A stretch of 10,144 bases of DNA. Source: an uncultured Eubacteriales bacterium (lineage in GTDB: Bacteria > Bacillota > Clostridia > Oscillospirales > Butyricicoccaceae). Where the stretch lies: positions 1 through 10,144 of the forward strand of contig USML01000069.1 of assembly GCA_900555855.1 (NCBI GenBank). The letters run 5' to 3'. The notes under the pieces were generated by a model that saw nothing but the letters and a program-made list of their open reading frames with translations, made no database searches and had not been told where the DNA came from. Both the position numbers and the translations under genes were made by a program. Below are positions 6,096 through 10,144 of the stretch, in pieces. The stretch's first letter is position 1. Every line of letters begins with the position of its first letter.

Positions 6096-6206
6096 TCTCA
6101 AATATGCACAAAAAGTGTTTTTAGAGTTTGTGCACATTGAGAAGATAAAGACTGTTGACACAGAGCACAAAGAGTGTATAATAGAATCAACGAGCACAAA
6201 TAGTGC
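6073..6206. promoter_or_regulatory. Switch operator array: four copies of a 13-bp palindrome (GCAC-N5-GTGC)
   Basis: The copies are ACAC-GAAAA-GTGC (6073-6085), GCAC-AAAAA-GTGT (6106-6118), GCAC-AAAGA-GTGT (6165-6177) and GCAC-AAATA-GTGC (6194-6206). Centres are 33, 59 and 29 bp apart. An extra half-site TTTGTGCAC lies at 6127-6135. All have A-rich centres. Copies 1 and 3 sit inside the spacers of the leftward and rightward promoters, copy 4 just after the rightward transcript start, and copy 2 between. This is the logic of a lambda-like operator region for the CI-like and Cro-like proteins. Confidence 0.85.
6155..6182 (+). promoter_or_regulatory. Early rightward (cro-like) promoter
   Basis: TTGACA (6155-6160), a 16-bp spacer and TATAAT (6177-6182) form a consensus sigma-A promoter. 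Operator copy 3 (6165-6177) fills the spacer and copy 4 lies at about +6 to +18, so the promoter should be tightly shut by repressor. It probably drives the whole rightward gene set. Confidence 0.88.
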
Positions 6207-6227
6207 GCAACAGAAAGGAGAAGTAAA

Positions 6228-6428
6228 ATGTCCATGGGAGAAACCATGCGGGCGCTGCGCGGGTCAAAGAGCCAGGAAGAAGTGGCGCGCGAGGTAGGTA
6301 TTACGAAATCTTCATATGCAATGTACGAACGAGATGAACGAACACCGCGGGACGAGGTAAAAGTTCGATTAGCTAAATACTTTGGGGTGTCCGTGCAGGA
6401 TCTTTTTTTTAGCTTTATAGAGCACTAA
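6228..6428 (+). CDS. Cro-like repressor, small XRE helix-turn-helix protein
   Basis: The 66-residue protein is little more than one HTH domain (residues 15-38: SQEEVAREVGI, then TKSSYAMYERDER). Its recognition helix closely matches that of the divergent repressor: TKSSYAMYERDER here against SKSSVNMYERGER there. This is direct evidence that both read the same operators. With no peptidase domain, it fits a Cro role, turning down the repressor promoter and its own when the element enters its active cycle. The start at 6228 has AAAGGAG 7 bases upstream. A second ATG two codons later is less well placed. Its stop codon lies within a fifth operator copy (6422-6434). Confidence 0.9.
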   Translation: MSMGETMRALRGSKSQEEVAREVGITKSSYAMYERDERTPRDEVKVRLAKYFGVSVQDLFFSFIEH

Positions 6429-6436
6429 AAGTGCTC
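6420..6436. promoter_or_regulatory. Fifth operator copy, perfect palindrome at the cro-like stop
   Basis: GAGCAC-TAAAA-GTGCTC is symmetric over 6 bp on each side and contains the 13-bp operator (6422-6434). It overlaps the TAA of the Cro-like gene and precedes the next gene by about 40 bp. It could be a distal operator (looping or roadblock). It could also form a small hairpin, but no T-run follows. Confidence 0.6.
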
Positions 6437-6473
6437 GGCAAGACAGATTATGAAGCACCAGGAGGTACACACG

Positions 6474-6680
6474 ATGGAAAACAACCATGATGCGGCGCAG
6501 CGCTGGTATGCGGAGCTGGAGGAAAAGCACGGCGTCATGACCGAAGAGGAGCGGAAGCGCTGGTATCGGACCGAGGAGGGGAGCTGCTTCTTCGGGGTGC
6601 TGCAGGATCTCTGGCGGGAGGATCTGGACGAGGTGATCCTCCGGGCCTATGAGAGCGCAGGGAGGGGGCTGCGGGGATGA
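6474..6680 (+). CDS. Small hypothetical early protein (68 aa)
   Basis: The 68-residue, highly charged, helical protein begins at ATG 6474, chosen because GGAGG (6461-6465) is 8 bases upstream. An in-frame ATG at 6450 precedes that site. It contains aromatic/charged stretches (RWYAELEEKHG near 13-23 and KRWYRTEEG near 36-44), no cysteines and no membrane segment. The last codon overlaps the next gene's start (ATGA, 6677-6680), so the two are translationally coupled, and the partner is a small HTH protein. I do not recognise the family. Confidence 0.75.
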   Translation: MENNHDAAQRWYAELEEKHGVMTEEERKRWYRTEEGSCFFGVLQDLWREDLDEVILRAYESAGRGLRG

Positions 6681-6889
6681 TCAACACGGCGGCGGTCAAG
6701 GCGCGGATGAAGGCGCTCAGGATGACGCAGCGGGAGGCGGCGGAGAAGCTGGGATACACACAGGCGACGCTTTCCCTCAAGACCAACAACCGCAGGCGGA
6801 TGACGCTGGAGGAGGCCTGGGCGCTGGCGAAGCTGCTGGGGGTGGAAGAAGATCTGCGGCGCTATTTCTTCGCCGAAGCGGACGAGTAA
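6677..6889 (+). CDS. Small XRE-type DNA-binding protein (70 aa)
   Basis: The 70-residue basic protein has a helix-turn-helix at about residues 17-37 (MTQREAAEKLGYTQATLSL), followed by NNRRRMTLEEAWALAKLLGV. That second stretch is typical of small phage Cro/CI-family proteins, in which an Asn/Arg loop precedes a T-L-x-E-A helix. It probably acts as an additional early regulator, or as an accessory replication or excision factor. It is coupled by ATGA overlap to the preceding gene. Its operator is not obvious. The convergent small gene ending at 6938 lies 48 bp downstream. Confidence 0.8.
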   Translation: MINTAAVKARMKALRMTQREAAEKLGYTQATLSLKTNNRRRMTLEEAWALAKLLGVEEDLRRYFFAEADE

Positions 6890-6919
6890 CGAAGAAAACC
6901 GCCGAAGCGGGCGGGCTTC
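6871..6919. repeat. Direct repeat and small hairpin between convergent genes
   Basis: CGCCGAAGCGG occurs at 6871-6881 (end of the HTH gene) and again at 6900-6910. The second copy is part of a hairpin, CGAAGC (6903-6908), GGGCGG loop, GCTTCG (6915-6920). There is no T-run, so a factor-independent terminator is doubtful. The repeat may simply be a short local duplication. Confidence 0.4.
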
Positions 6920-6937
6920 GACGGGTCTCTTGCGGGA

Positions 6938-7081
6938 TCACTTACCGGACGATTTCTTTCGGTTGGAAAGAGCGGAGCCGGCAAGGGTCCGCGCGGCCGC
7001 GCTGCTGGAGGGTTTGCGAAGGGTCTTGCTCGCAGCAGCCGCGACCTTGGAAGAAGTCCTGACGGAGTTCTTCTGTGCCAT
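6938..7081 (-). CDS. 47-residue basic peptide, leftward gene inside the rightward operon
   Basis: ATG 7081-7079 is preceded by an excellent AAGGAGGTG site and gives a 47-residue peptide starting MAQKNSVRTSSKVAAAASK. The rest is rich in Ser, Ala, Lys and Arg, with a LAGSALS phrase near residues 34-40 and a KKSSGK end. The net charge is strongly positive with no acidic residues. The pattern VRTSxxVAxxASxxL...LAGSAL looks to me like a recurrent small protein of phages and integrative elements, but I cannot name a family or function. A near-consensus promoter at 7168-7196 on the same strand drives it. It is the only leftward gene in the early region, so its transcript would be antisense to any rightward read-through. 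Confidence 0.72.
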   Translation of the reverse strand: MAQKNSVRTSSKVAAAASKTLRKPSSSAAARTLAGSALSNRKKSSGK

Positions 7082-7167
7082 TCTTTTCACCTCCTTTCGC
7101 ATCAAGCGGCAGGGAGGCGGAGAGAAGGACGGGGAACGGGCGCCCCCAGCGGAGGGGGACAAGGGAA

Positions 7168-7196
7168 ATTATAGCAGCATTGGAAATTTATTGCAA
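7168..7196 (-). promoter_or_regulatory. Promoter of the leftward 47-residue gene
   Basis: On the minus strand, TTGCAA (7196-7191), exactly 17 bp and a perfect TATAAT (7173-7168) form a strong sigma-A promoter. The leader to the ATG at 7081 is about 80 bases and contains a CCCCC...GGGGG hairpin (about 7143-7158). The 155-bp gap 7082-7236 thus holds this promoter and leader. No convincing rightward promoter was seen in it. Confidence 0.75.
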
Positions 7197-7236
7197 GCGG
7201 CAATCACAGCAAACAACAGCAAGGGAGGTGAACGCG

Positions 7237-7458
7237 ATGGAGAGCATCCTGATGTCGCCGATGGCGAAGGCACATCCAAAAGCAAAGCCCCTGGCCATGG
7301 CGCTGGTAGAAGCAGCGGCAAGACAAGGGGCAAGCGCGAAGGAGCTGCGCCTGGCATGCGTCATGGCGCAGGAGGCGTATCGGTTGGCGATGGACAACTC
7401 ACGCGTCCCGGTCACAGAGTTCGAGCGCGGCACCAAAGCCGCCCTCGAGCGCATCTAA
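7237..7458 (+). CDS. Small hypothetical protein (73 aa)
   Basis: The 73-residue alanine-rich helical protein starts at ATG 7237, 7-8 bases after GGGAGGT. The core is KELRLACVMAQEAYRLAMDNS (about 34-54), likely a helix-turn-helix-like or simple helical hairpin arrangement, with a short basic N-terminus (PMAKAHPKAKP). There is no cysteine pair or membrane helix. It is followed 22 bp later by the next rightward gene, with good spacing for an operon. The family is not recognised. Confidence 0.72.
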   Translation: MESILMSPMAKAHPKAKPLAMALVEAAARQGASAKELRLACVMAQEAYRLAMDNSRVPVTEFERGTKAALERI

Positions 7459-7480
7459 CAAGCAACAGGAGGGAAAGGCA

Positions 7481-7729
7481 ATGCCGAAAATCAATCTGAC
7501 CGAGAGCGACCGGATGCGGGAGCGGATGGTGGTGGTGCTCCGGGTGGCCATGGCCCGGAACGGGCTGAATGTGCCGAGGCTGGCAAAAAAGATGGTCAAG
7601 GCGCAGGACACGGTGCGCCGCAAGTGCAACGACCCCGGCGCGCTGACCGTGCGGGAGCTGGGGCAGCTGGTGCGGATGCTGCACATCCCGCGGGAGGAGC
7701 TGATGGAGGCGATCTATGGCAAGCAGTAA
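7481..7729 (+). CDS. Small HTH-like phage protein (82 aa)
   Basis: The 82-residue strongly basic protein starts at ATG 7481 with GGAGGG 7 bases upstream. Residues about 25-75 fit a Cro/C1-type helix-turn-helix: helix 2 LNVPRLAKKMVK, helix 3 AQDTVRRKCNDPGALT, then VRELGQLVRMLHIPREELMEAI. The RRKCNDP turn resembles the S/R-x-x-x-N-P recognition helix end of small phage regulators. It is likely DNA-binding, with unknown target. It overlaps the next gene by 14 bases in another frame. Confidence 0.75.
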   Translation: MPKINLTESDRMRERMVVVLRVAMARNGLNVPRLAKKMVKAQDTVRRKCNDPGALTVRELGQLVRMLHIPREELMEAIYGKQ

Positions 7730-8042
7730 GGCAGAGCTGTGGAGCGAGAGAAGCTGCTGGCTGTGCGGCCGGAACGGCACGGCGGATCCGCTGGACAAGC
7801 ATCATATCTTCGGCGGGGCCTGCCGGAAGAAAAGCGAGAAATACGGACTGGTCGTCTGGCTCTGCCACCGGCGGTGTCATCTTTCCGGCAAGCGGGCGGC
7901 GCACAGCTGCCGGGAGACCATGGATGCGCTGCACCAATACGGCCAGAGGCTGGCCATGGAGCAGCAGGGCTGGACGAAGGAAGAGTTCATGCTGGAGTTT
8001 GGCAGGAACTATCTGGATGAGGAAGACCCGGCGGAGGATTAA
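7716..8042 (+). CDS. HNH-like zinc-binding protein (putative nuclease)
   Basis: The 108-residue protein has a Cys-x2-Cys pair (14-17, CWLCG), His-His at 29-30 (LDKHHIFGG) and Cys50-x3-Cys54-His55 (LCHRRCH), with KKSEKYGLVVWLC between. This order is that of HNH/zinc-finger phage proteins that carry the ...HHIF...R-K-x-S-E-x-Y-G-L-x-V-x-L-C-x-x-x-H pattern, thought to be endonucleases or recombination-associated proteins. The C-terminus is an acidic helical tail. The start at 7716 overlaps the upstream gene, and its ribosome binding site (GGAGG, 7 bases upstream) lies in that gene's coding sequence. Catalysis is inferred from the motif only. Confidence 0.78.
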   Translation: MASSKAELWSERSCWLCGRNGTADPLDKHHIFGGACRKKSEKYGLVVWLCHRRCHLSGKRAAHSCRETMDALHQYGQRLAMEQQGWTKEEFMLEFGRNYLDEEDPAED

Positions 8043-8051
8043 GGGCAGGAC

Positions 8052-8067
8052 GCCGCCCCCGGGCGGC
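8052..8067. repeat. Very GC-rich perfect inverted repeat after the HNH-like gene
   Basis: GCCGCCC (8052-8058) and GGGCGGC (8061-8067) are exact complements with only two bases between, 10 bp after the HNH-like stop. The 8043-8196 gap contains this and more CG-rich inverted words, but no T-run right after the stem. It may cause pausing or protect the 3' end of the RNA. Confidence 0.45.
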
Positions 8068-8182
8068 GGAGCTCCGGGCGGGAGGAACCAGCCGGGACAG
8101 CTGGCCGCCGGAATGCAGACAGGGAGCCGGAGCGCCGCCGCCGAGGGGCGGAGAGACCACGCCTTAACAAGAATCATTTTTT

Positions 8183-8188
8183 AGGAGG
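8183..8188 (+). promoter_or_regulatory. Strong AGGAGG ribosome binding site without a usable start codon
   Basis: AGGAGG at 8183-8188 follows a T-run and a stop codon in the frame of the 8269-8490 gene. Eight bases downstream, where an ATG would be expected, the codon is AGG (8197-8199), and the frame is open from there into that gene. An ATG at 8205 lies in another frame and gives only a short peptide. Confidence 0.6.
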
Positions 8189-8268
8189 AACAGACCAGGC
8201 TCGAATGCAGGCTTGGGAAAGACACGAAGAACAGGTATATCGGGATCAAGGGAGATCTCACGGAGCTG

Positions 8269-8490
8269 ATGGCGGACCTGGTAATGCTGATCAACAGCAT
8301 TTACAACTCGCTCCGCAATCATAGCCCGGAGGCGGCGGAGATCTTTGCGGACACCTTTTCGCAGGTGCTGGATGGGCTCAAGGATGAGATCTTCGGGCCG
8401 GATATGCTGGAGGGCGTCGCGATCGGGACGGTGGTGAAAAAGAAGAAGGAGGAGGAGGAAGATGCGGCGGAAGCAGAAGAAGCAAGGTAG
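8269..8490 (+). CDS. Hypothetical helical protein (73 aa from first ATG; probably once longer)
   Basis: From ATG 8269 the frame gives 73 residues: a helical region (INSIYNSLRNHSPEAAEIFAD, about 8-28, and a second helix to about 48) and a charged tail of Lys4-Glu4 followed by Asp/Ala/Glu. No good ribosome binding site precedes 8269. The frame stays open upstream to 8185 and encodes plausible protein (LECRLGKDTKNRYIGIKGDL) directly behind the strong AGGAGG at 8183. A start at 8197 would add 24 residues but has AGG instead of ATG. The gene may therefore be weakly expressed or broken at its start. The GA-rich tail also supplies the ribosome binding site of the next gene, which it overlaps by 29 bases. 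The family is not recognised. Confidence 0.6.
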   Translation: MADLVMLINSIYNSLRNHSPEAAEIFADTFSQVLDGLKDEIFGPDMLEGVAIGTVVKKKKEEEEDAAEAEEAR

Positions 8491-8662
8491 GCGGCTGCGG
8501 CCGCTCTGGGGCGCGCTGGCGGCGATGAGCTTTCTCCTGACGCTGGGGGCCGCCGGCGGGATGGAGCACGGCACCATGGCGCTGGGACAGGGCGTCTGGC
8601 TGATGGCGGCGTCGCTGGGGGCGGGGGCGGCCTTTGCAAGGCTGGCCGGACTGCTGGAATAA
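8462..8662 (+). CDS. Small two-helix membrane protein (66 aa)
   Basis: The 66-residue protein has a strongly basic N-terminus (MRRKQKKQGRRLR) and two hydrophobic segments at about 14-33 and 44-62, separated by a short polar loop (MEHGTM). By the positive-inside rule both ends should be cytoplasmic. The start at 8462 follows an extended GGAGGAGGAGG run that lies within the overlapping upstream gene. Small two-TM proteins are common in phage early or lysis regions, and a holin is conceivable. The position among early genes and the absence of a neighbouring endolysin argue against a confident holin call. Confidence 0.68.
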   Translation: MRRKQKKQGRRLRPLWGALAAMSFLLTLGAAGGMEHGTMALGQGVWLMAASLGAGAAFARLAGLLE

Positions 8663-8676
8663 CGGAGGGAGACGGA

Positions 8677-9315
8677 ATGAAGCTTTCGAAATATGCAAGC
8701 CTGGTGAAGCGCTGCGGACGGTGCATCGTGGCGCGGGTGGAGGGCAGCGGGCTCTGGCTGGGAACCGACAGCGCCCTCTACCGGGCGACGGAGCTGCCGG
8801 AGCCGGCGGGGGAGGACCAGGTGCGGGCGATGCTGGATCTGCCGGAAAAGGCGTGGAATAAGGTCTATATGAGCGAGCTCCGGGCGGAGAGCGCTGCCGA
8901 GGTTTTGGGCATGGAGCTCTCCCCCTATGCGGCGGGCGAGCAGGACGCGGACAAGCAGAAACTGATGGCCGCGCACAACGGCCTCTGGTGCGCCTGCTAC
9001 CGCTGCCGGGAGGACGGCGAGCTGATCTTCTTTGACGAAGCGGCGCTGGGGCCGGTGATGGAGGAGCTCCGATGCAGCGACTACATCCGGTTTACGGTGC
9101 GGCGGGCGAAGAACGGAGCGCGGTATCTGGCGGTGCATGACGGCTTTGATGTTCTGGCGGCGATCCTGCCCGTGCAGGTGCTGACGGAGGAATACATGAC
9201 GGAGCTGGCGGAGTTTCAGGCGCTGTGCACCAGGCAGTATTGGAAGGACAGGGACAGCCGGCCGGCGGATGGGCCGGAGGAGGAACAAATGGAGCTGGAG
9301 GGAACGGAAGGATGA
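8677..9315 (+). CDS. Hypothetical phage/integrative-element protein (212 aa)
   Basis: The 212-residue soluble protein starts at ATG 8677 with GGAGGG upstream. It has an N-terminal module (YASLVKRCGRCIVARVEGSGLW, about 6-27; then LGTDSALYRATELPE) with Cys13/Cys16, a cysteine cluster C105-x-C107-x2-C110, and a C-terminal beta-rich part (RFTVRRAKNGARYLAVHDGFDVLAAILPV, about 138-166). The final 20 residues are acidic. The organisation looks like a conserved accessory protein that recurs in mobile elements of gut clostridia, but that is recollection and no function is known to me. The cysteines could bind zinc. Its stop overlaps the next start (ATGA at 9312-9315), so translation is coupled. Confidence 0.78.
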   Translation: MKLSKYASLVKRCGRCIVARVEGSGLWLGTDSALYRATELPEPAGEDQVRAMLDLPEKAWNKVYMSELRAESAAEVLGMELSPYAAGEQDADKQKLMAAHNGLWCACYRCREDGELIFFDEAALGPVMEELRCSDYIRFTVRRAKNGARYLAVHDGFDVLAAILPVQVLTEEYMTELAEFQALCTRQYWKDRDSRPADGPEEEQMELEGTEG

Positions 9316-9596
9316 CCATGGAAGAAATGTGGGAGATGGAGGAGCTGAAGCTGCGGCTCCAGGCAGCGGAGACGCGGGAGGCGCGGATGCGGGAGCGGAT
9401 CGCGCTGCTGGGGCTGGAGGGGATGTTTGTCCCCAAGGAGGACCTGATCCCGGACCGGAGGACGGCGGCGGCGCTTTTGCGCCTGTGTACCGGGGAGGAG
9501 CTCCGCTGCGGGAAATGCCCGCTGCAGGGGCTGGGAGATCAGTGCTGCGACGCCCTCAAGCTCTGGAGCGCGGAGCTGCTGGAGGAAAGGAACTGA
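9312..9596 (+). CDS. Hypothetical coiled-coil and cysteine-rich protein (94 aa)
   Basis: The 94-residue protein starts at ATG 9312, coupled by ATGA to the preceding stop, with GGAACGGAAGG purines upstream. Residues 1-33 are a Glu/Arg-rich amphipathic helix likely to form a coiled coil. Residues 55-80 carry five cysteines (C59, C66, C69, C78, C79, including CGKC), suggesting a small zinc-binding module. There is no catalytic motif. The pairing with the 212-residue protein and the following C-x-C/C-x2-C protein suggests a functional group, but the role is unknown. Confidence 0.7.
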   Translation: MTMEEMWEMEELKLRLQAAETREARMRERIALLGLEGMFVPKEDLIPDRRTAAALLRLCTGEELRCGKCPLQGLGDQCCDALKLWSAELLEERN

Positions 9597-9631
9597 ACGA
9601 GAGGGCCGGAGCAGGAACGGAGGAGACGCGA

Positions 9632-10069
9632 ATGGACAAGAACGGACAGAAGGACGGATGGATGCGGCTCATGGCGCTGCCGGTGTGCTCCTGCGGGCGA
9701 AGCATGGTAAGAAAAGGCATGCTGCGGGAGCTGCGGGCGAACAAGAACCACCGGCCGGGGCCGACGGTGAACTGGATCCGCTCCAGCGTGGCGGAGATCG
9801 GGATGGAATGCCAGGCGTGCGGCCGGGATTGGCGGGTGCAGTTTCTCTGCTGCGACCGGTTTGAGAGCCGGCGCCCGGCGCCGGTGGACATCTGGCCGAT
9901 TCCGCCGGGGGAGGCGGCGGAGACCGTACTCCGCCGGGTGCTGAAGCGGCGGGAGCAGGAAAGCCTGCCGAAGGAGCAGCCGAAGGAATATCGAAGGAGC
10001 ACCCCGGAGGATGCGGCGCGGGCGAGGCAGTGGCTGGCGCGGCTCCGGACACAGGCAGGCGGGCGCTGA
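9632..10069 (+). CDS. Hypothetical zinc-ribbon-like protein (145 aa)
   Basis: The start at ATG 9632 is set by GGAGGAG 8 bases upstream. The open frame extends further left, but only across the preceding genes. Two cysteine pairs, C19-x-C21 (VCSCGRS) and C60-x2-C63 (ECQACGRDW), are spaced like the knuckles of a zinc ribbon, with a positively charged segment between them (about 28-42, KGMLRELRANKNHRP). The C-terminal 40 residues are basic and helical. It may be a small nucleic-acid-binding protein, by inference from zinc knuckles plus basic surface. The family is not recognised. Confidence 0.7.
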   Translation: MDKNGQKDGWMRLMALPVCSCGRSMVRKGMLRELRANKNHRPGPTVNWIRSSVAEIGMECQACGRDWRVQFLCCDRFESRRPAPVDIWPIPPGEAAETVLRRVLKRREQESLPKEQPKEYRRSTPEDAARARQWLARLRTQAGGR

Positions 10070-10119
10070 AAAGCGCAGGCAGGATCAGGGCTGCCCCGGG
10101 CGGTGAAATGCAGACGCCC

Positions 10120-10132
10120 GGAGGTCACCTCC
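10120..10132. repeat. 13-bp perfect palindrome containing a ribosome binding site
   Basis: GGAGGT-C-ACCTCC is symmetric and its left arm is a strong ribosome binding site. An ATG follows at 10135. A stem pairing GGAGGT with ACCTCC, with or without a minimal loop, is probably too tight to fold, so this may be a protein site or simply coincidence of a GC-rich leader. Confidence 0.35.
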
Positions 10133-10134
10133 TT

Positions 10135-10144
10135 ATGGCCGGGG
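10135..10144 (+). CDS. Possible start of the next rightward gene (partial)
   Basis: ATG-GCC-GGG begins at 10135, 10 bases after GGAGG (10120-10124), in the direction and spacing of the operon. Only three codons are visible, so the product is unknown and the call rests solely on position. Confidence 0.25.

Noticed and set aside
8462..8662. Confident holin call for the two-helix membrane protein
   Set aside because: Size and topology fit, but there is no neighbouring lysin and the gene lies in the early region, so only a membrane protein can be claimed.
8164..9288. 374-residue open frame on the minus strand
   Set aside because: It is antisense to three well-spaced rightward genes with good ribosome binding sites. 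Its Arg/Pro/Ala-rich composition is typical of reversed GC-rich coding DNA.
1..10144. CRISPR array, rRNA or transposase
   Set aside because: No regularly spaced long direct repeats, no rRNA-like segment and no transposase motif were seen on either strand.

Overview
The window looks like a chromosome/prophage (or prophage-like integrative element) junction from a GC-rich gut Firmicute, most likely of the Oscillospiraceae/Ruminococcaceae type. That assignment is an inference from the high-GC coding style combined with AGGAGG-type ribosome binding sites, sigma-A promoters with AT-rich spacers, and the mix of protein families. No sequence search could be run.

Region 1, positions 1-1849, is ordinary chromosome. 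It holds two small leftward helical hypothetical genes (the first runs off the left edge), a rightward YfcE/MJ0936-type phosphodiesterase, and a leftward PNP/UDP-family nucleoside phosphorylase. The last two converge on a bidirectional terminator at 976-1003. At 1814-1844 is a leftward terminator hairpin that probably once ended a leftward tRNA gene.

Region 2, from about 1849 to the right edge, is the integrated element. Its left boundary is a displaced 3' end of a tRNA (T-arm, acceptor strand, CCA) with no 5' half. This implies that the intact tRNA lies at the far end, beyond the window. Next to it are a tyrosine integrase reading toward the att site and a lysogenic-conversion block: an autoinhibited Fic enzyme with its own promoter, a short leftward gene that may be the stump of an XRE antitoxin, and a complete HigB-HigA toxin-antitoxin pair behind a perfect consensus promoter.

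Region 3, 5405-6434, is the genetic switch. A CI-like S24-peptidase repressor (leftward) and a Cro-like repressor (rightward) are divergently transcribed. The 190 bp between them holds four copies of a 13-bp operator, GCAC-N5-GTGC, and a fifth perfect copy overlaps the Cro-like stop codon. Two of the operators occupy exactly equivalent places inside the two divergent promoters.

Region 4, 6474-10069, is a tightly packed rightward early operon of small genes: two more HTH-like proteins, an HNH-like zinc protein, a two-helix membrane protein, two cysteine-containing zinc-ribbon-like proteins and several proteins of unknown function. A single leftward gene for a 47-residue basic peptide, with its own strong promoter, is embedded in the opposite direction at 6938-7081. 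The gene at about 8197-8490 seems to have lost its proper start codon (AGG where ATG is expected). No replication, packaging or structural genes are visible, so phage versus conjugative element cannot be settled here. The CI/Cro arrangement favours a phage origin.
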